Below, in pieces: positions 35,025 through 44,800 of a stretch of DNA of 64,000 nt (position 1 is its first letter; every line of letters starts with the position of its first letter). The position numbers and the translations under genes are program-made. The notes under the pieces are model-generated. The model was not told the DNA's origin. It saw only the letters and a program-made list of their open reading frames with translations, and did no database searches. Origin of the DNA: Calothrix membranacea FACHB-236 (GTDB lineage: Bacteria; Cyanobacteriota; Cyanobacteriia; Cyanobacteriales; Nostocaceae); NCBI RefSeq assembly GCF_014696315.1, contig NZ_JACJPX010000001.1:62001-126000 (forward strand). The letters run 5' to 3'.

Positions 35025-36833
35025 CTATAACAATTTCCAAACATCTATATTAGCCAATGACAGAATTAATATAGTTTTACTATCATCACTAATTATTAAA
35101 TTGAAATGTGGATTTTCTAGAGAATATATTAATTGCCCAGTATTAATATCCCATAGTTGAATTCCACCAGGGGCAAATTTCATACTAGTAATTATAGTTT
35201 TCATATCAGGGCTTATTTGGACTAAATTAGCGCGCTGGGAATTAGCCAAATTACCTACTAGTTTCCCTGTGGCTAAATTCCATATTTTGATATTTGTGTC
35301 ACTAATACTTACTAGATTCTGACCATCACGACTGATAGCTACTGAAGTAATTTGATCAGAATCGACAGGTAAAGTAATTTTCAATTTCCCAGTTTCTAAA
35401 TTCCAAATTTTAATGCTATCTTTACAAGGAATTGCTAAAGCTGTCCCATCATAACTAATTGTTGGTGGGTATCTATTACCACAACGACCACTAATAGCCT
35501 GTGTAAATTTTCCAGTAATTGGGTTCAAAGTTCTAATAGTACCATCTTCAAGAAAGATAGCTAAAGTCTTTCCATCTGGACTGATAGTACTTCCAATATC
35601 ACTAACTTGAGGAAGCACCAAATTATGTAATATTTTTCCTGATCCTAAATCTAAAATTTTTACTTCTTTACCATATATTTCTACTAAATTTTTGCCATCT
35701 GGACTTAGATGATATTCTGCATATAGCTTATAAGGTAAAGTATTAACTTTATTTTTAGTAGTTAGATTCCAAATTTCTATTACTTTATTTTTTTTAGTAG
35801 CTAAAGTTTCTCCATTAGAGCTAAGACCTATAACATAAGTATCTTTATCTTTAAAACTATAGACTAAAGAAATCTTCTCACTAGGGTAGGGTGTAAGCTT
35901 GCTAACAAAATTGAGTGAACGATTAACAGGTGTTACCTCAGGAGGATTAGTAGGAGGCGTTACTGATGATATTGGAGTAGGACTAGTAGTAGTAGAAACT
36001 GGATTGAAAAAAAATTCATCAGTTAAAGAAGATGAATCCCAAGGTTTCTGCTTTCCTCTTGTTGCTTTTAGTACTTCATTACGAACTGTTTTAAATAAAT
36101 TTTCTATCGGAATATTTGGTGTTTTGAGATGCTTTAATAGGTAAGAAGTAAAAGTACCATTTCTACCTTTTCCATCTGCTGCTACGCTTCCAGGTGCTGT
36201 TGCAAAAGCAATATAGGAACTGGAAAAAGCTTCTACAGGCGCTAAACCTCGTGCAGAATTAGTAGTTCTGTACCATCTGCGACTGAAAGGGTTGTCACGA
36301 CAAGCATCTAAAATAATAATGCTTGTTGTCCCTGTTTTTTCCATTGTGTTTTGCACTTTACCAACTGGTAGAGTTTCGTAAACTACATCTTTTTCTGCGG
36401 CTAGTTGTGCATTAATAGGTATTAAATAATTTTCTCCATTAACTTGTACTCCGTGGCCAGCGTAATAAAATACACCTACAGTTCCTTGGGAGAGTTTTGC
36501 ACTAAATCTATCTAGTGCAGCATCCATTTGTTTTTGATTACCATCTATAACTTTAATTACTTCAAAACCAAGTTCTCCTAATGTTTTAGCTATGTCTTCA
36601 GCATCATTTCCAGGATTAGCTAAGGCGCTAGCTACTTGATAATTACTATTTCCAATAACTAGCGCTACACGTTTTTGATTTGTAACTGCTAATAAATTTG
36701 GAGCAGGTGAGAAGGTTTGAGATTTTGCTTGATTGTTGGCTAGAAAAGGTATTAATAAAGTTAATGATATTGCGGTAAAAAATCCTACGGTGAAAATTGC
36801 TCTCAGAGATTGTCTAGGGGAGCGTGGGGTCAT
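35025..36833 (-). CDS. orthocaspase/metacaspase-like protein with WD40-like C-terminus
   Basis: A hydrophobic N-terminal segment (about residues 12-35) acts as signal or anchor. The caspase-like p20 domain spans about 50-280, with the dyad His in FYYAGHGVQ and Cys in IILDACRDNPF both present. After a Pro/Thr-rich linker, residues 320-600 form about six WD40/beta-propeller units (KIWNLETGKL, IKIWNLATGKLVG, IQLWDINTGQLIY). Active orthocaspases cleave after Arg; the domain looks competent. A periplasmic or membrane position would be unusual for a cell-death role. ATG 36833 (MTPRSPRQ) is preferred over 36845. Confidence 0.9.
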   Translation of the reverse strand: MTPRSPRQSLRAIFTVGFFTAISLTLLIPFLANNQAKSQTFSPAPNLLAVTNQKRVALVIGNSNYQVASALANPGNDAEDIAKTLGELGFEVIKVIDGNQKQMDAALDRFSAKLSQGTVGVFYYAGHGVQVNGENYLIPINAQLAAEKDVVYETLPVGKVQNTMEKTGTTSIIILDACRDNPFSRRWYRTTNSARGLAPVEAFSSSYIAFATAPGSVAADGKGRNGTFTSYLLKHLKTPNIPIENLFKTVRNEVLKATRGKQKPWDSSSLTDEFFFNPVSTTTSPTPISSVTPPTNPPEVTPVNRSLNFVSKLTPYPSEKISLVYSFKDKDTYVIGLSSNGETLATKKNKVIEIWNLTTKNKVNTLPYKLYAEYHLSPDGKNLVEIYGKEVKILDLGSGKILHNLVLPQVSDIGSTISPDGKTLAIFLEDGTIRTLNPITGKFTQAISGRCGNRYPPTISYDGTALAIPCKDSIKIWNLETGKLKITLPVDSDQITSVAISRDGQNLVSISDTNIKIWNLATGKLVGNLANSQRANLVQISPDMKTIITSMKFAPGGIQLWDINTGQLIYSLENPHFNLIISDDSKTILILSLANIDVWKLL

Positions 36834-37142
36834 AAATAAATGCAAGATAACTTTGTATTAAAAATTTTATAGTAAGACAGTAAAATTACTTTTAAAGATT
36901 GGGCGTAAGCCGAGTATTTAGATTTTGTACGGATTTTAAGTCCGATTGATTACTAACCCGGCGACTAGAAGCCGCGGCTACACAAACAAAACTCGCTTGC
37001 ATAGGTTAAAAACCTTAATTTTCAGTCAGTTCACCCCTTAATTTTTCGTTATTATTTTGGCCTTAAAAATTTTAGGCTATGCTGGCGGTAGAAAGGCTAT
37101 GTATGTTTTATGACTGCATAAATCACAAATTACTGAAACATT
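36834..37142. other. 309-nt divergent intergenic region
   Basis: Between the orthocaspase and PrsW-like genes. It contains a short inverted motif (CCGGCGACTAGAAGCCGCGG at about 36958) often seen as dispersed cyanobacterial repeat sequence. No gene or clear promoter is seen. Confidence 0.4.
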
Positions 37143-38486
37143 ATGGAACAGTCAGATCCTAGAGAATTGGCCCGCCTGGGAAATCTAGAGGCGATCGCAA
37201 CCTTAGTCAACCGCGCACTGCAAACACAAGGAGTCACTGCTAAAATTAACCTTGCGGATAGCTGTTTGCAAATATTGCTGCAATCTCAAAGGATTCCCAA
37301 TCAACAAGTTTCAGTAACTTTGATTCAGCGCGAGTTACAGGTGTTAAATGCAGATTTTGTGAAAACAGTCAGAATCTATGGACGCGCCGCAGCTAGTGAA
37401 ATTCCCGCTTGGACTCAAGAATTTGCTTTGCAGCCAACAGCAACCACTAATAAAACAGATAGCACTGTTGTGCGATCGCCAATTACTAATAATCAAATAC
37501 CATCGAAACCTAGCATTAGTTCACCTCGCTTCAACACCGATTTTCTTTACCAGCACATCGATACCTTAGAGTTTTTGCAAACGCTGCGGACTTTTCGCTT
37601 TTCTGCGGTTGTTCCTTATCGAGAAGCACTTAGCCCAGCTTTGTATGGCCACACTAGCGTGAAACTTCTGCTATTTTTCGGCTTATTTCCCTTAGCTGTC
37701 AGCTTTATTTTTAATCGCACAGGTTTGCACGTAGGACTAGAAAAAACGGCTTGGGTGTTGGGTGTTTACTACGCTTCCATTTGGGGAGTTGTTCTGCAAA
37801 ATTTGATTAGACCAAGACATTTTTATTGGCGTGAAATATTAAAATGCATTGCTTTTACAGTTTTTGTAGGTATACCACTTTTACTATTTATTCAAAAATT
37901 TCCTTTATTTAGCTTTCTCTATGCTGCGACAGATTGGGGATTAATTCCCCGATTAATTGGTTTTATTTTAGGTGTAGGTATTTTAGAAGAAGTCTGTAAA
38001 GCATTACCAATTTATCTTTTCTTTTTACGCCCTGCTAAATTGATTGACCCGCTCACATTAGCATTTTATGGCACAATGTCAGGGCTAGGATTTGCAATTT
38101 CTGAAGGCGTTGTTTACTCTGCTGTTTATGCTTTCGGATTAGTGCAAGGTGAGATAGATATTAGCGCTTATGTTTTAACTAATACGATTAGATTTGTCTG
38201 CTTACCCTTATTTCATGCTATTTGGGCAGGAATTACTGGTTATTTTCTCGGATTAGCAGCAATTAACCCTTCGCGCCAAGGTGCAATTATTGCCATTGGC
38301 ATTGCGATCGCAGCTGTATTACATGGTCTTTATGATACATTTGCTGGCGGTCTTTTAGGTCTTGCTGTCATGGCATTTTCGATTTTATTGTTTGTTGCTT
38401 ATCTTCAACATAGTCAACAAATGATTGAGGATTTACGCCAGGAGGAATTAAAGAAAAGCAATCAGGAACCTCATACTAATTCGTAA
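37143..38486 (+). CDS. PrsW-family intramembrane metalloprotease
   Basis: A 447-aa protein. A soluble N-terminal domain (about 1-150) precedes at least seven membrane spans. PrsW/abortive-infection-type (CPBP-related) motifs are visible: EE-x-x-x-K in GILEEVCKALPIYLF, GLGFAISEGVVYS with conserved Glu, LFHAIWAGITGYF and VLHGLYDTFAGG with metal-binding His. Relatives perform site-1 cleavage of anti-sigma factors; this substrate is unknown. The stop codon lies inside a perfect 20-bp inverted repeat shared with the convergent gene. Confidence 0.88.
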   Translation: MEQSDPRELARLGNLEAIATLVNRALQTQGVTAKINLADSCLQILLQSQRIPNQQVSVTLIQRELQVLNADFVKTVRIYGRAAASEIPAWTQEFALQPTATTNKTDSTVVRSPITNNQIPSKPSISSPRFNTDFLYQHIDTLEFLQTLRTFRFSAVVPYREALSPALYGHTSVKLLLFFGLFPLAVSFIFNRTGLHVGLEKTAWVLGVYYASIWGVVLQNLIRPRHFYWREILKCIAFTVFVGIPLLLFIQKFPLFSFLYAATDWGLIPRLIGFILGVGILEEVCKALPIYLFFLRPAKLIDPLTLAFYGTMSGLGFAISEGVVYSAVYAFGLVQGEIDISAYVLTNTIRFVCLPLFHAIWAGITGYFLGLAAINPSRQGAIIAIGIAIAAVLHGLYDTFAGGLLGLAVMAFSILLFVAYLQHSQQMIEDLRQEELKKSNQEPHTNS

Positions 38487-38521
38487 TACCCTGCGGTAAG
38501 GCGCAGGGTATTACGAATTAG
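38476..38521. terminator. perfect 20-bp inverted repeat spanning two convergent stop codons
   Basis: CTAATTCGTAATACCCTGCG (38476-38495) pairs exactly with 38502-38521 around a 6-nt loop. Each arm contains the stop codon of one of the convergent genes (38484-38486 plus; 38518-38520 minus). Probably a bidirectional terminator. Confidence 0.85.
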
Positions 38522-39930
38522 TAATTAACCGCTAATTGTTCCTCAGAAATCCAAGTACCATGAAACCCATAAGGTACACGTTGAGGAATAATGACCCGCG
38601 CTACAGGTTCACCCGTGATATCTTGAGCATTCACTACAATTAATTCAGAAGTTTCTGAACTTTCATCATAGACAAAAGTAATCAGCCAGCCATCATCTTC
38701 AGTAGTTGCTCCCGGACGTGGCGCAAATACCGCTTCACCACCATAGTGTCCCTTACCAAATTCATAGGTTTGAGATTTTCCATTGCTGAAGTCGTATTTA
38801 ATTACGCCTTCAAATAGAGGTAAGGGAGTATTCGCTAACTTACCAGTGTAGCCATAGCGCGTTTGTCGCCCTAATAAGTTTTCGTTGACGCGGGGAAATT
38901 CCGCCGCCACATCATCTAATTGTTGTTCGCGCACTGTTCCGGTTTTGAGGTTAAACCGCCACTGATGCAAGCGGGGAATATTGCCATCTGAGTCTGCTTG
39001 GTTATCTGTATCTACTAAGACAGTAGTAGAACTCATACGACAACCTATCAATACTACTTCGTCGCCTTCTTCATAAGCATTTAGGGTATGGAAGACGTAG
39101 CAAGGAGAACTTTCAAACCAGCGGATATTACTATTATCGCCAGAACGTGGCACAACACCAAAACGACTAGGGCGATCGCTCTCAAACATCAGCATCGGTT
39201 CCCCACGATATAATCGTTCAGTGCTGAATGTTAGCGGTAAATCCATGAAAATCGTATAGTTTTCCGTGATGGCAAAATCATGCATCATCACTGGTACAGG
39301 TATTTCAATGGGTACTGTTGTTAACAACTCCCCGGCGGCGGAAACTCTGCTGTATTGCAGATATGGGGGCGCAGGGGAGTAGCCAAAAAACATCATCTCG
39401 CCTGTAACTGGATCTACCTTGGGATGAGCTGTGAAAGCAGAAACCAGCTTATCGTTATAGGTATACTCGCCAATTGTGTCTAACTCAGGTAGCGTGATGC
39501 TGTGAGGTACACTACCTTCATTCAGCGCCAAAAACTTGCCCGCGTGCCAAATTAAAGCAGTATTACCAGTATTTTTATATGGGCCATAGGGGTTATCCAT
39601 CTGGGGTGGTTCCATAAACCCCGACCAAATAGCCTTTCCCGCTTCGTGTTCAATTTTCCATCCCCTAGTTTGCACATAGCGATTACGATAGGTGGCTTTA
39701 CCATCGCTAATATGCACACCATGTAACATTCCATCACCATCAAACCAATGGTACTTACCAATCGGCTGCCATTGGGGATTAGGCCCATTGCGGACAAACA
39801 TCCCTGCTAACTCTGGTGGTAATTGACCAATAACTTGCAAGCTATCCGTAGTAATTTCTTGACGCACTGGTGCAAAATTGCCATCCAGATACGGATCAAC
39901 TGCTGGTGTGGAAATTGTGTGAGTTGTCAT
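38518..39930 (-). CDS. carotenoid cleavage dioxygenase (RPE65 family)
   Basis: A 470-aa non-heme iron enzyme cleaving carotenoids or apocarotenoids. Family marks include GMFVRNGPNPQW, HWFDGDGMLHGV, and four iron-ligand His regions: TAHPKVDP, MHDFAITENY, FHTLNAYEEGD and, near the C-terminus, FHGTWI. The nearest known cyanobacterial types are apocarotenoid oxygenase and NSC1/NSC3; the cleavage site cannot be read by eye. No signal peptide. ATG 39930 (MTTHTISTP) is preferred to the upstream frame start at 39954. Confidence 0.93.
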   Translation of the reverse strand: MTTHTISTPAVDPYLDGNFAPVRQEITTDSLQVIGQLPPELAGMFVRNGPNPQWQPIGKYHWFDGDGMLHGVHISDGKATYRNRYVQTRGWKIEHEAGKAIWSGFMEPPQMDNPYGPYKNTGNTALIWHAGKFLALNEGSVPHSITLPELDTIGEYTYNDKLVSAFTAHPKVDPVTGEMMFFGYSPAPPYLQYSRVSAAGELLTTVPIEIPVPVMMHDFAITENYTIFMDLPLTFSTERLYRGEPMLMFESDRPSRFGVVPRSGDNSNIRWFESSPCYVFHTLNAYEEGDEVVLIGCRMSSTTVLVDTDNQADSDGNIPRLHQWRFNLKTGTVREQQLDDVAAEFPRVNENLLGRQTRYGYTGKLANTPLPLFEGVIKYDFSNGKSQTYEFGKGHYGGEAVFAPRPGATTEDDGWLITFVYDESSETSELIVVNAQDITGEPVARVIIPQRVPYGFHGTWISEEQLAVNY

Positions 39931-39983
39931 AAAAAGCAAATGCGATCGCGGCATTGTGTCTTATTTATTTTAGCGATCGCGCC

Positions 39984-40100
39984 AGGGGAGATGAGGGAGC
40001 AGAGGAGGATAAGGGAGATGAGGGGGAAAAGGAGAGAAATTCCTATTACCCATTACCCATTACCCAATACCCAATCCCCAATGCCCCATTCATTGATAGA
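39984..40100. repeat. heptamer tandem repeats
   Basis: GGGAGAT/GATGAGG units are followed by CCCATTA/CCCAATA units, between two divergent genes. Same families as at 11026, 25899, 30319, 47422 and 56012. Confidence 0.7.
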
Positions 40101-40201
40101 GTTAACTTAGCGATCGCTACCCTAGTCTTTCAAAGTTGTAATATTTACGTTCTCTGACATGAGAATACCCTTAAATGGAATATAAGTACTGGAAAAATCT
40201 C

Positions 40202-40573
40202 ATGGCTGACCTGAATGGTACTTGGCTAGGAACGTACTGGCAACAAGGAGTGCCTAGCCGCTTTGAAGCAGTCTTTGTTCAAAGTGGCAATGCTCTCAGT
40301 GGCTCAATTTTGGATGACAATTACTTAGGAGAAGCCCAAATCCGTGGTGAGGTCAATGGGCGTAGTATTAGCTTTACCAAGCGTTATTTAATCACCTCCC
40401 CTGCACCAATTCAATACATTGGCACTCTCTCGGAAAATGAAGATTATATCCAGGGACAATGGAATATTGGTCGTCGTTTCTCTGGCCCTTGGGAAGCACG
40501 ACGCAGCGGCGACAATCTTATGGCTGAGTTAAACACTCGTATTCAAAAGCAGATTCCCCAGGCGACGGGGTGA
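40202..40573 (+). CDS. conserved-looking unknown protein (123 aa)
   Basis: A small soluble protein beginning ADLNGTWLGTYWQQGVPSRF, with GSILDDNYLGEAQIRGEVNG and YIGTLSENEDYIQGQWNIG. The repeated G-x-W and alternating strands suggest a lipocalin-like beta-barrel; this is a guess from pattern. I do not recognise the family. ATG 40202 is chosen; 40175 would add nine residues. Heptamer repeats begin right after the stop. Confidence 0.7.
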   Translation: MADLNGTWLGTYWQQGVPSRFEAVFVQSGNALSGSILDDNYLGEAQIRGEVNGRSISFTKRYLITSPAPIQYIGTLSENEDYIQGQWNIGRRFSGPWEARRSGDNLMAELNTRIQKQIPQATG

Positions 40574-40620
40574 GGGGATTGGGGACTGGAGACTGGGGAC
40601 TGGGGACTGGGGACTGGGGG
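40571..40620. repeat. GGGGACT heptamer tandem repeat
   Basis: At least six GGGGACT-type units follow the stop codon of the 123-aa gene. Confidence 0.75.
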
Positions 40621-40643
40621 AAATAAGAAAAACCGAACACTTA

Positions 40644-40749
40644 ATACCAATTTGACAAAAGGATGCGACAGATTGTAGGGGCACTGCCGTGCCTTGCCCT
40701 CTAGAATATTATTGATGTGATGTGTCGCCAACATTACTTGATTTGGTAT
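40644..40749. repeat. MITE-like element with ATACCAA ends
   Basis: Imperfect terminal inverted repeats of about 27 bp (ATACCAA ... GCGACA; TGTCGC ... TTGGTAT) bound a 106-bp non-coding element. Related to the element at 29074. Confidence 0.6.
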
Positions 40750-40786
40750 CAGACCAAACGCCAAACACCAAAAAAGGAAAAATATT

Positions 40787-41425
40787 TTGAGCTTAACTCT
40801 TTATTTTCTCCGTCATGGACAAACGGAATGCAGCCGAAATAATGCTTTTTGCGGTTCGATAGACTCTGAACTCACGCCAGAAGGTTTGGCAATGGCTAAG
40901 GCTTTTGCAACTGCATATAGTTCTATCCCTTGGAAAGCAGTTTTTTCTAGTCCGATGCGGCGTACTGTGTTGACAGCAGCACCGTTGTGTGAATTGCTAG
41001 ATATCCAACCAGAACTGCGGGATGGTTTAAAGGAAATTAATTATGGCAAGTGGGAAGGAAAACCACCAGAAGTTATTAGCCGAGAATTTCACGATGATTA
41101 TCTGCGTTGGTCAGCAGATCCCGCATGGTATGCGCCAACTGGCGGAGAAATGGCAATTACTATAGCTCATCGTGCTATCCAGGTAATTGAAGAAATCAAA
41201 CACCTTTATCAAAGCGGTAATGTTTTAGTAGTTTCTCACAAAGCAACCATCAGAATAATTCTGTGCAGTTTATTAGGTATTGATGTGGGACGCTTCCGGT
41301 ATCGTATTGGTTGCCCGGTTGCTTCTGTAAGTGTTGTAGAATTTAGCTCTCATGGCCCACTGTTGCGTTCTTTGGCAGACCGGACTCATCTAGATGAGCA
41401 TTTACGGAATTTACCAGGAACTTGA
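40787..41425 (+). CDS. histidine phosphatase (phosphoglycerate mutase-like)
   Basis: A 212-aa branch-1 histidine phosphatase. The catalytic FLRHGQTECS is at residues 7-16, with SSPMRRTVLTA, NYGKWEGKPPE and the second His in VVSHKATIRIIL. The start is a TTG (40787), about 10 nt after AAAAGGAAAA; no ATG lies upstream of the RHG motif. Family members include phosphoglycerate mutases, cobalamin phosphatase CobC and broad phosphatases; cofactor-dependent mutases are longer here, so a phosphatase is more likely. Confidence 0.88.
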   Translation: MSLTLYFLRHGQTECSRNNAFCGSIDSELTPEGLAMAKAFATAYSSIPWKAVFSSPMRRTVLTAAPLCELLDIQPELRDGLKEINYGKWEGKPPEVISREFHDDYLRWSADPAWYAPTGGEMAITIAHRAIQVIEEIKHLYQSGNVLVVSHKATIRIILCSLLGIDVGRFRYRIGCPVASVSVVEFSSHGPLLRSLADRTHLDEHLRNLPGT

Positions 41426-41821
41426 GTCTTGGCTGCATCAATTTACTGAATTTCTGGGATTTTTTACAACATTGGTCATCAAAATTACAACATTACAACC
41501 AGCTGATTATTTGAGGCGTTGCGAGATCCCCGAATTCTTCAAGAAGTTGGGGATTTGAGTCAACCTAGCCCATCCCGCACTTGCCAAATTGTCTCACACA
41601 CCTCAATACTTGTCGGTTAAGGGCAAAAGGGGAAGGGGAAAAGGGGCAAGAAAAAACCTTTAACCCTTACCCTTTCACCTTTTACCCAAACCAAATTAAG
41701 AGTTGAAAATCCTTAACCGAGCAGTATTGTCACGCACCTCACCCGTCGCCTGATTTTTTCAAATTACTAAGGTTTTATTTCCAACTGTCTTCTATTCTCT
41801 GTTCCCTGTTCCCGTCTCATA
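41426..41821. other. 396-nt region between phosphatase and NRPS genes
   Basis: It contains an imperfect hairpin (ATCCCC.AATTCTT with AAGAA.TTGGGGAT, 41526-41554) related to the repeat after cphB, and purine/pyrimidine-rich tracts at about 41615-41690. The two genes are convergent. No gene is seen. Confidence 0.5.
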
Positions 41822-44800
41822 CTAATTACGAACTAATAACAACGGAACTTGTCTAATTTCCTGATGAGGATTGCTCACAATTGCAGCTAAAAAAGTTTGA
41901 AAATGTTCGCTCATGCGAATAATGGTTTCGCTATCAAATAAGTCGCTGTTATACTCCCAAATACCTTTAAGTCCACTGGCTGTTTCCGACATGAGTAGGC
42001 TTAAGTCTAACTTAGCAGTCATTTTTTCTATTTCAAGGGGAGTCACACTCAGACCTGGAATTTCCCAAACAAAGGAACTCGATTCTAATTTGAACATGAC
42101 TTGTACTAACGGATTTTGATTGCGAGAACTTTCTGGTTGTAAGGTTTTGACAATTTGCTCAAAGGGAACATCTTGGTGAGCATAAGCAGTTAATGTTACT
42201 TGCTGTACATGAGTTAAAAGTTCGCTAAAAGTGGGATTTTCTTGAATATGTATCCGTAGCACTAAGAGGTTGCCAAAAAAGCCGATAATAGATTCAGTAT
42301 CTTGGTGGCGGTTAGCAATAGGAGTACCAATTAAAATATCTTCTTGCTCGCTGTAGCGAAATAGTAAGACAGCCAAAACTGTTAATAAAGTTGTAGATAG
42401 GGTGACACCTGATTGCTGACTTAGGGTTTTTAATTGTCGGCTTAGTTGATGATCGATTTCAATTTTGAGACTGCTACCTTTGATTTTTTGTAAGGGTTTT
42501 CTTGGTCTATCTGTAGGTAATTCTAGTACTGCCTTAACACCAGATAACTGCCGATTCCAGTAGTTTATTTGTTTTTGTAAAACTTTGGTGCTTAAAGATT
42601 TCCACTGCCAAAGAGTATAGTCTACATACTGGATGGGTAAATCTGGTAAAGGAGAAGGCTGACCTGCACAGAAAGCTGGATACAAAATAGACAATTCTTG
42701 TAGGAGGATTCTGATTGACCAGCGATCGCACACAATAGTATGAGTACTCAATAATAATACGTATTCTTCAGGAGCTAATTGCAACAGCTTGACACGAATC
42801 AGGGAATCGCTAGCTAAGTTAAAAGGTATATGGGCCTCTATCTTGGCTAGTCGGTACATTTCGCTCTCTGGTTCTGGCGAACATTGCAAGTTGATCACAG
42901 GTAAGGTGAGAGTGGCTGTAGGATTAATTACCTGTACGCTCAAACCTTTAACTACCTGAAAGTTAGTTCGCAAGCTAGCATGACGCTGCAAAATTTCGCC
43001 CAGGCTGCACTCTAAAGCATTAATATCTAAATTACCGACAATTCTGGCAGCAAAAGACATATTGTAAGTAGCGCTTTTACCTACCATTTGGTCGAGTAAC
43101 CACAGCCTGGCTTGAGCAAAGGAAAGGGGAAACTCGGTTTGATGTTGCGAAGCCGGGTCTATAGTCGGTACTATTTCTCCTAACTCTGTTTGGCGATAGC
43201 TGGTAATGAAATTTTCTAGTTCCGCGACTGTGGGTGCTGCAAACAAACACCGCAGAGGTAAGTCTAACTGATAAGCTTGTCGCAACCTATAAATTACCTG
43301 AATTGCTAATAAAGAATTTCCGCCTAAAGCAAAGAAGTTATCGTGAATACCAATCTCTTCTAAATTCAGAACTGTGGTGATGATATCTGCAATCACAGCT
43401 TCCGTAGGCGTGCGTGGCGGAATAAATTTATTTTCTGATTCCACTAAATAAAGATGTGGTTTAGGTAACGCTTGACGGTTGAGTTTACCCTCCCCTGTTA
43501 GGGGAATGTGCTTAAGAATTACATAGGTTGTTGGCACCATGTACTCTGGTAGTTGTTGCTGTAAAAATCTACGCAGTGCTGTAGATTTTAAACTCGAGTT
43601 TGTTGGTTTTCTGGGTTGGGAATTTGGAACAATATAAGCAACTAAATAGGGATTGTCTGATTCGTTTTGGTTAACTGTGACTACCGCTTGCTGTACTTTG
43701 GGATGTTGACTTAAAACAGTTTCGATTTCTTCTAATTCAATCCGCAAACTGCCAATTTTCACTTGCTGGTCAATTTTTCCCATAAACTCAATGTTGCCAT
43801 CTGGGAGATAACGGGCGAGGTCGCCTGTTTTGTACAAGCGTGTTTCTGGGTGAAATGGATTGGTGATAAAAGCGGTTGCAGTCAAATCTGGTTGATGAAA
43901 GTAACCCTGTGCTAGTCCATCACCACCAATGTAGAGTTCGCCTGGTACCCCCACAGGTAAAGGCTGTAATTCTCTATCAAGTACATAAATTTGTGTATTA
44001 GCAATAGGGCGACCAATGGGAACATCTGTATCAATAGGAGATGTTTCTGTGATGTGGTAACAGCAGGTAAAAGTGGTATTTTCTGTTGGGCCATAAGCAT
44101 TAATTAGCTTTAATTCTGGAGCTGCTTGCAGAAGTTTTTTGACATGGAAAACAGATAAAACATCGCCCCCAGTTAATAGTTGCTTTAACTGCTTTAAGTC
44201 TGCTATTTGCTCATCCACCATTGAGCCAAATAACCCAGCGGATAGCCACAAAGTTGTTACTTGATGCTCTCGAATTGCTGTCCCTAAATCTGCTAATTCA
44301 GATTTATCAGGAGGGAGAATAATTAAACTTGCCCCATTCAGTAAGCTACCCCAAATTTCTAATGTGGCAGCATCAAAAGTGATAGGAGCTAATTGCAGAA
44401 AAACATCTTCTGGGCTGAATTTGGCATAGTTATTATTTTTAACTAAACGTACTACGCCACGATGAATGATGCTGACACCTTTAGGTTCTTCACCCGTGAA
44501 TGTGTACATCAAATACGCTAAGTTTGCTGATGTAACCGTTACTGAGGGGTTTTCTTGGCTATGTTCAGCAATGAGATTCCGGTGTTGATCCAAACAAATT
44601 GTATGGATGGGATTTATAGAGAGTGATTCCCGCAAACGTGTTTGGGTGAGCAATACTGATAGTTGTGTTTCTGCTAAGACATACTCTATATGCTCTTGGG
44701 GAAAGTTGGGATCTATGGGTACATAAACACCACCAGCTTTGAGAATCCCTAACAGTCCGATAATCATTTCTAGGGAACGTTCTACACAAATTCCTACCAA

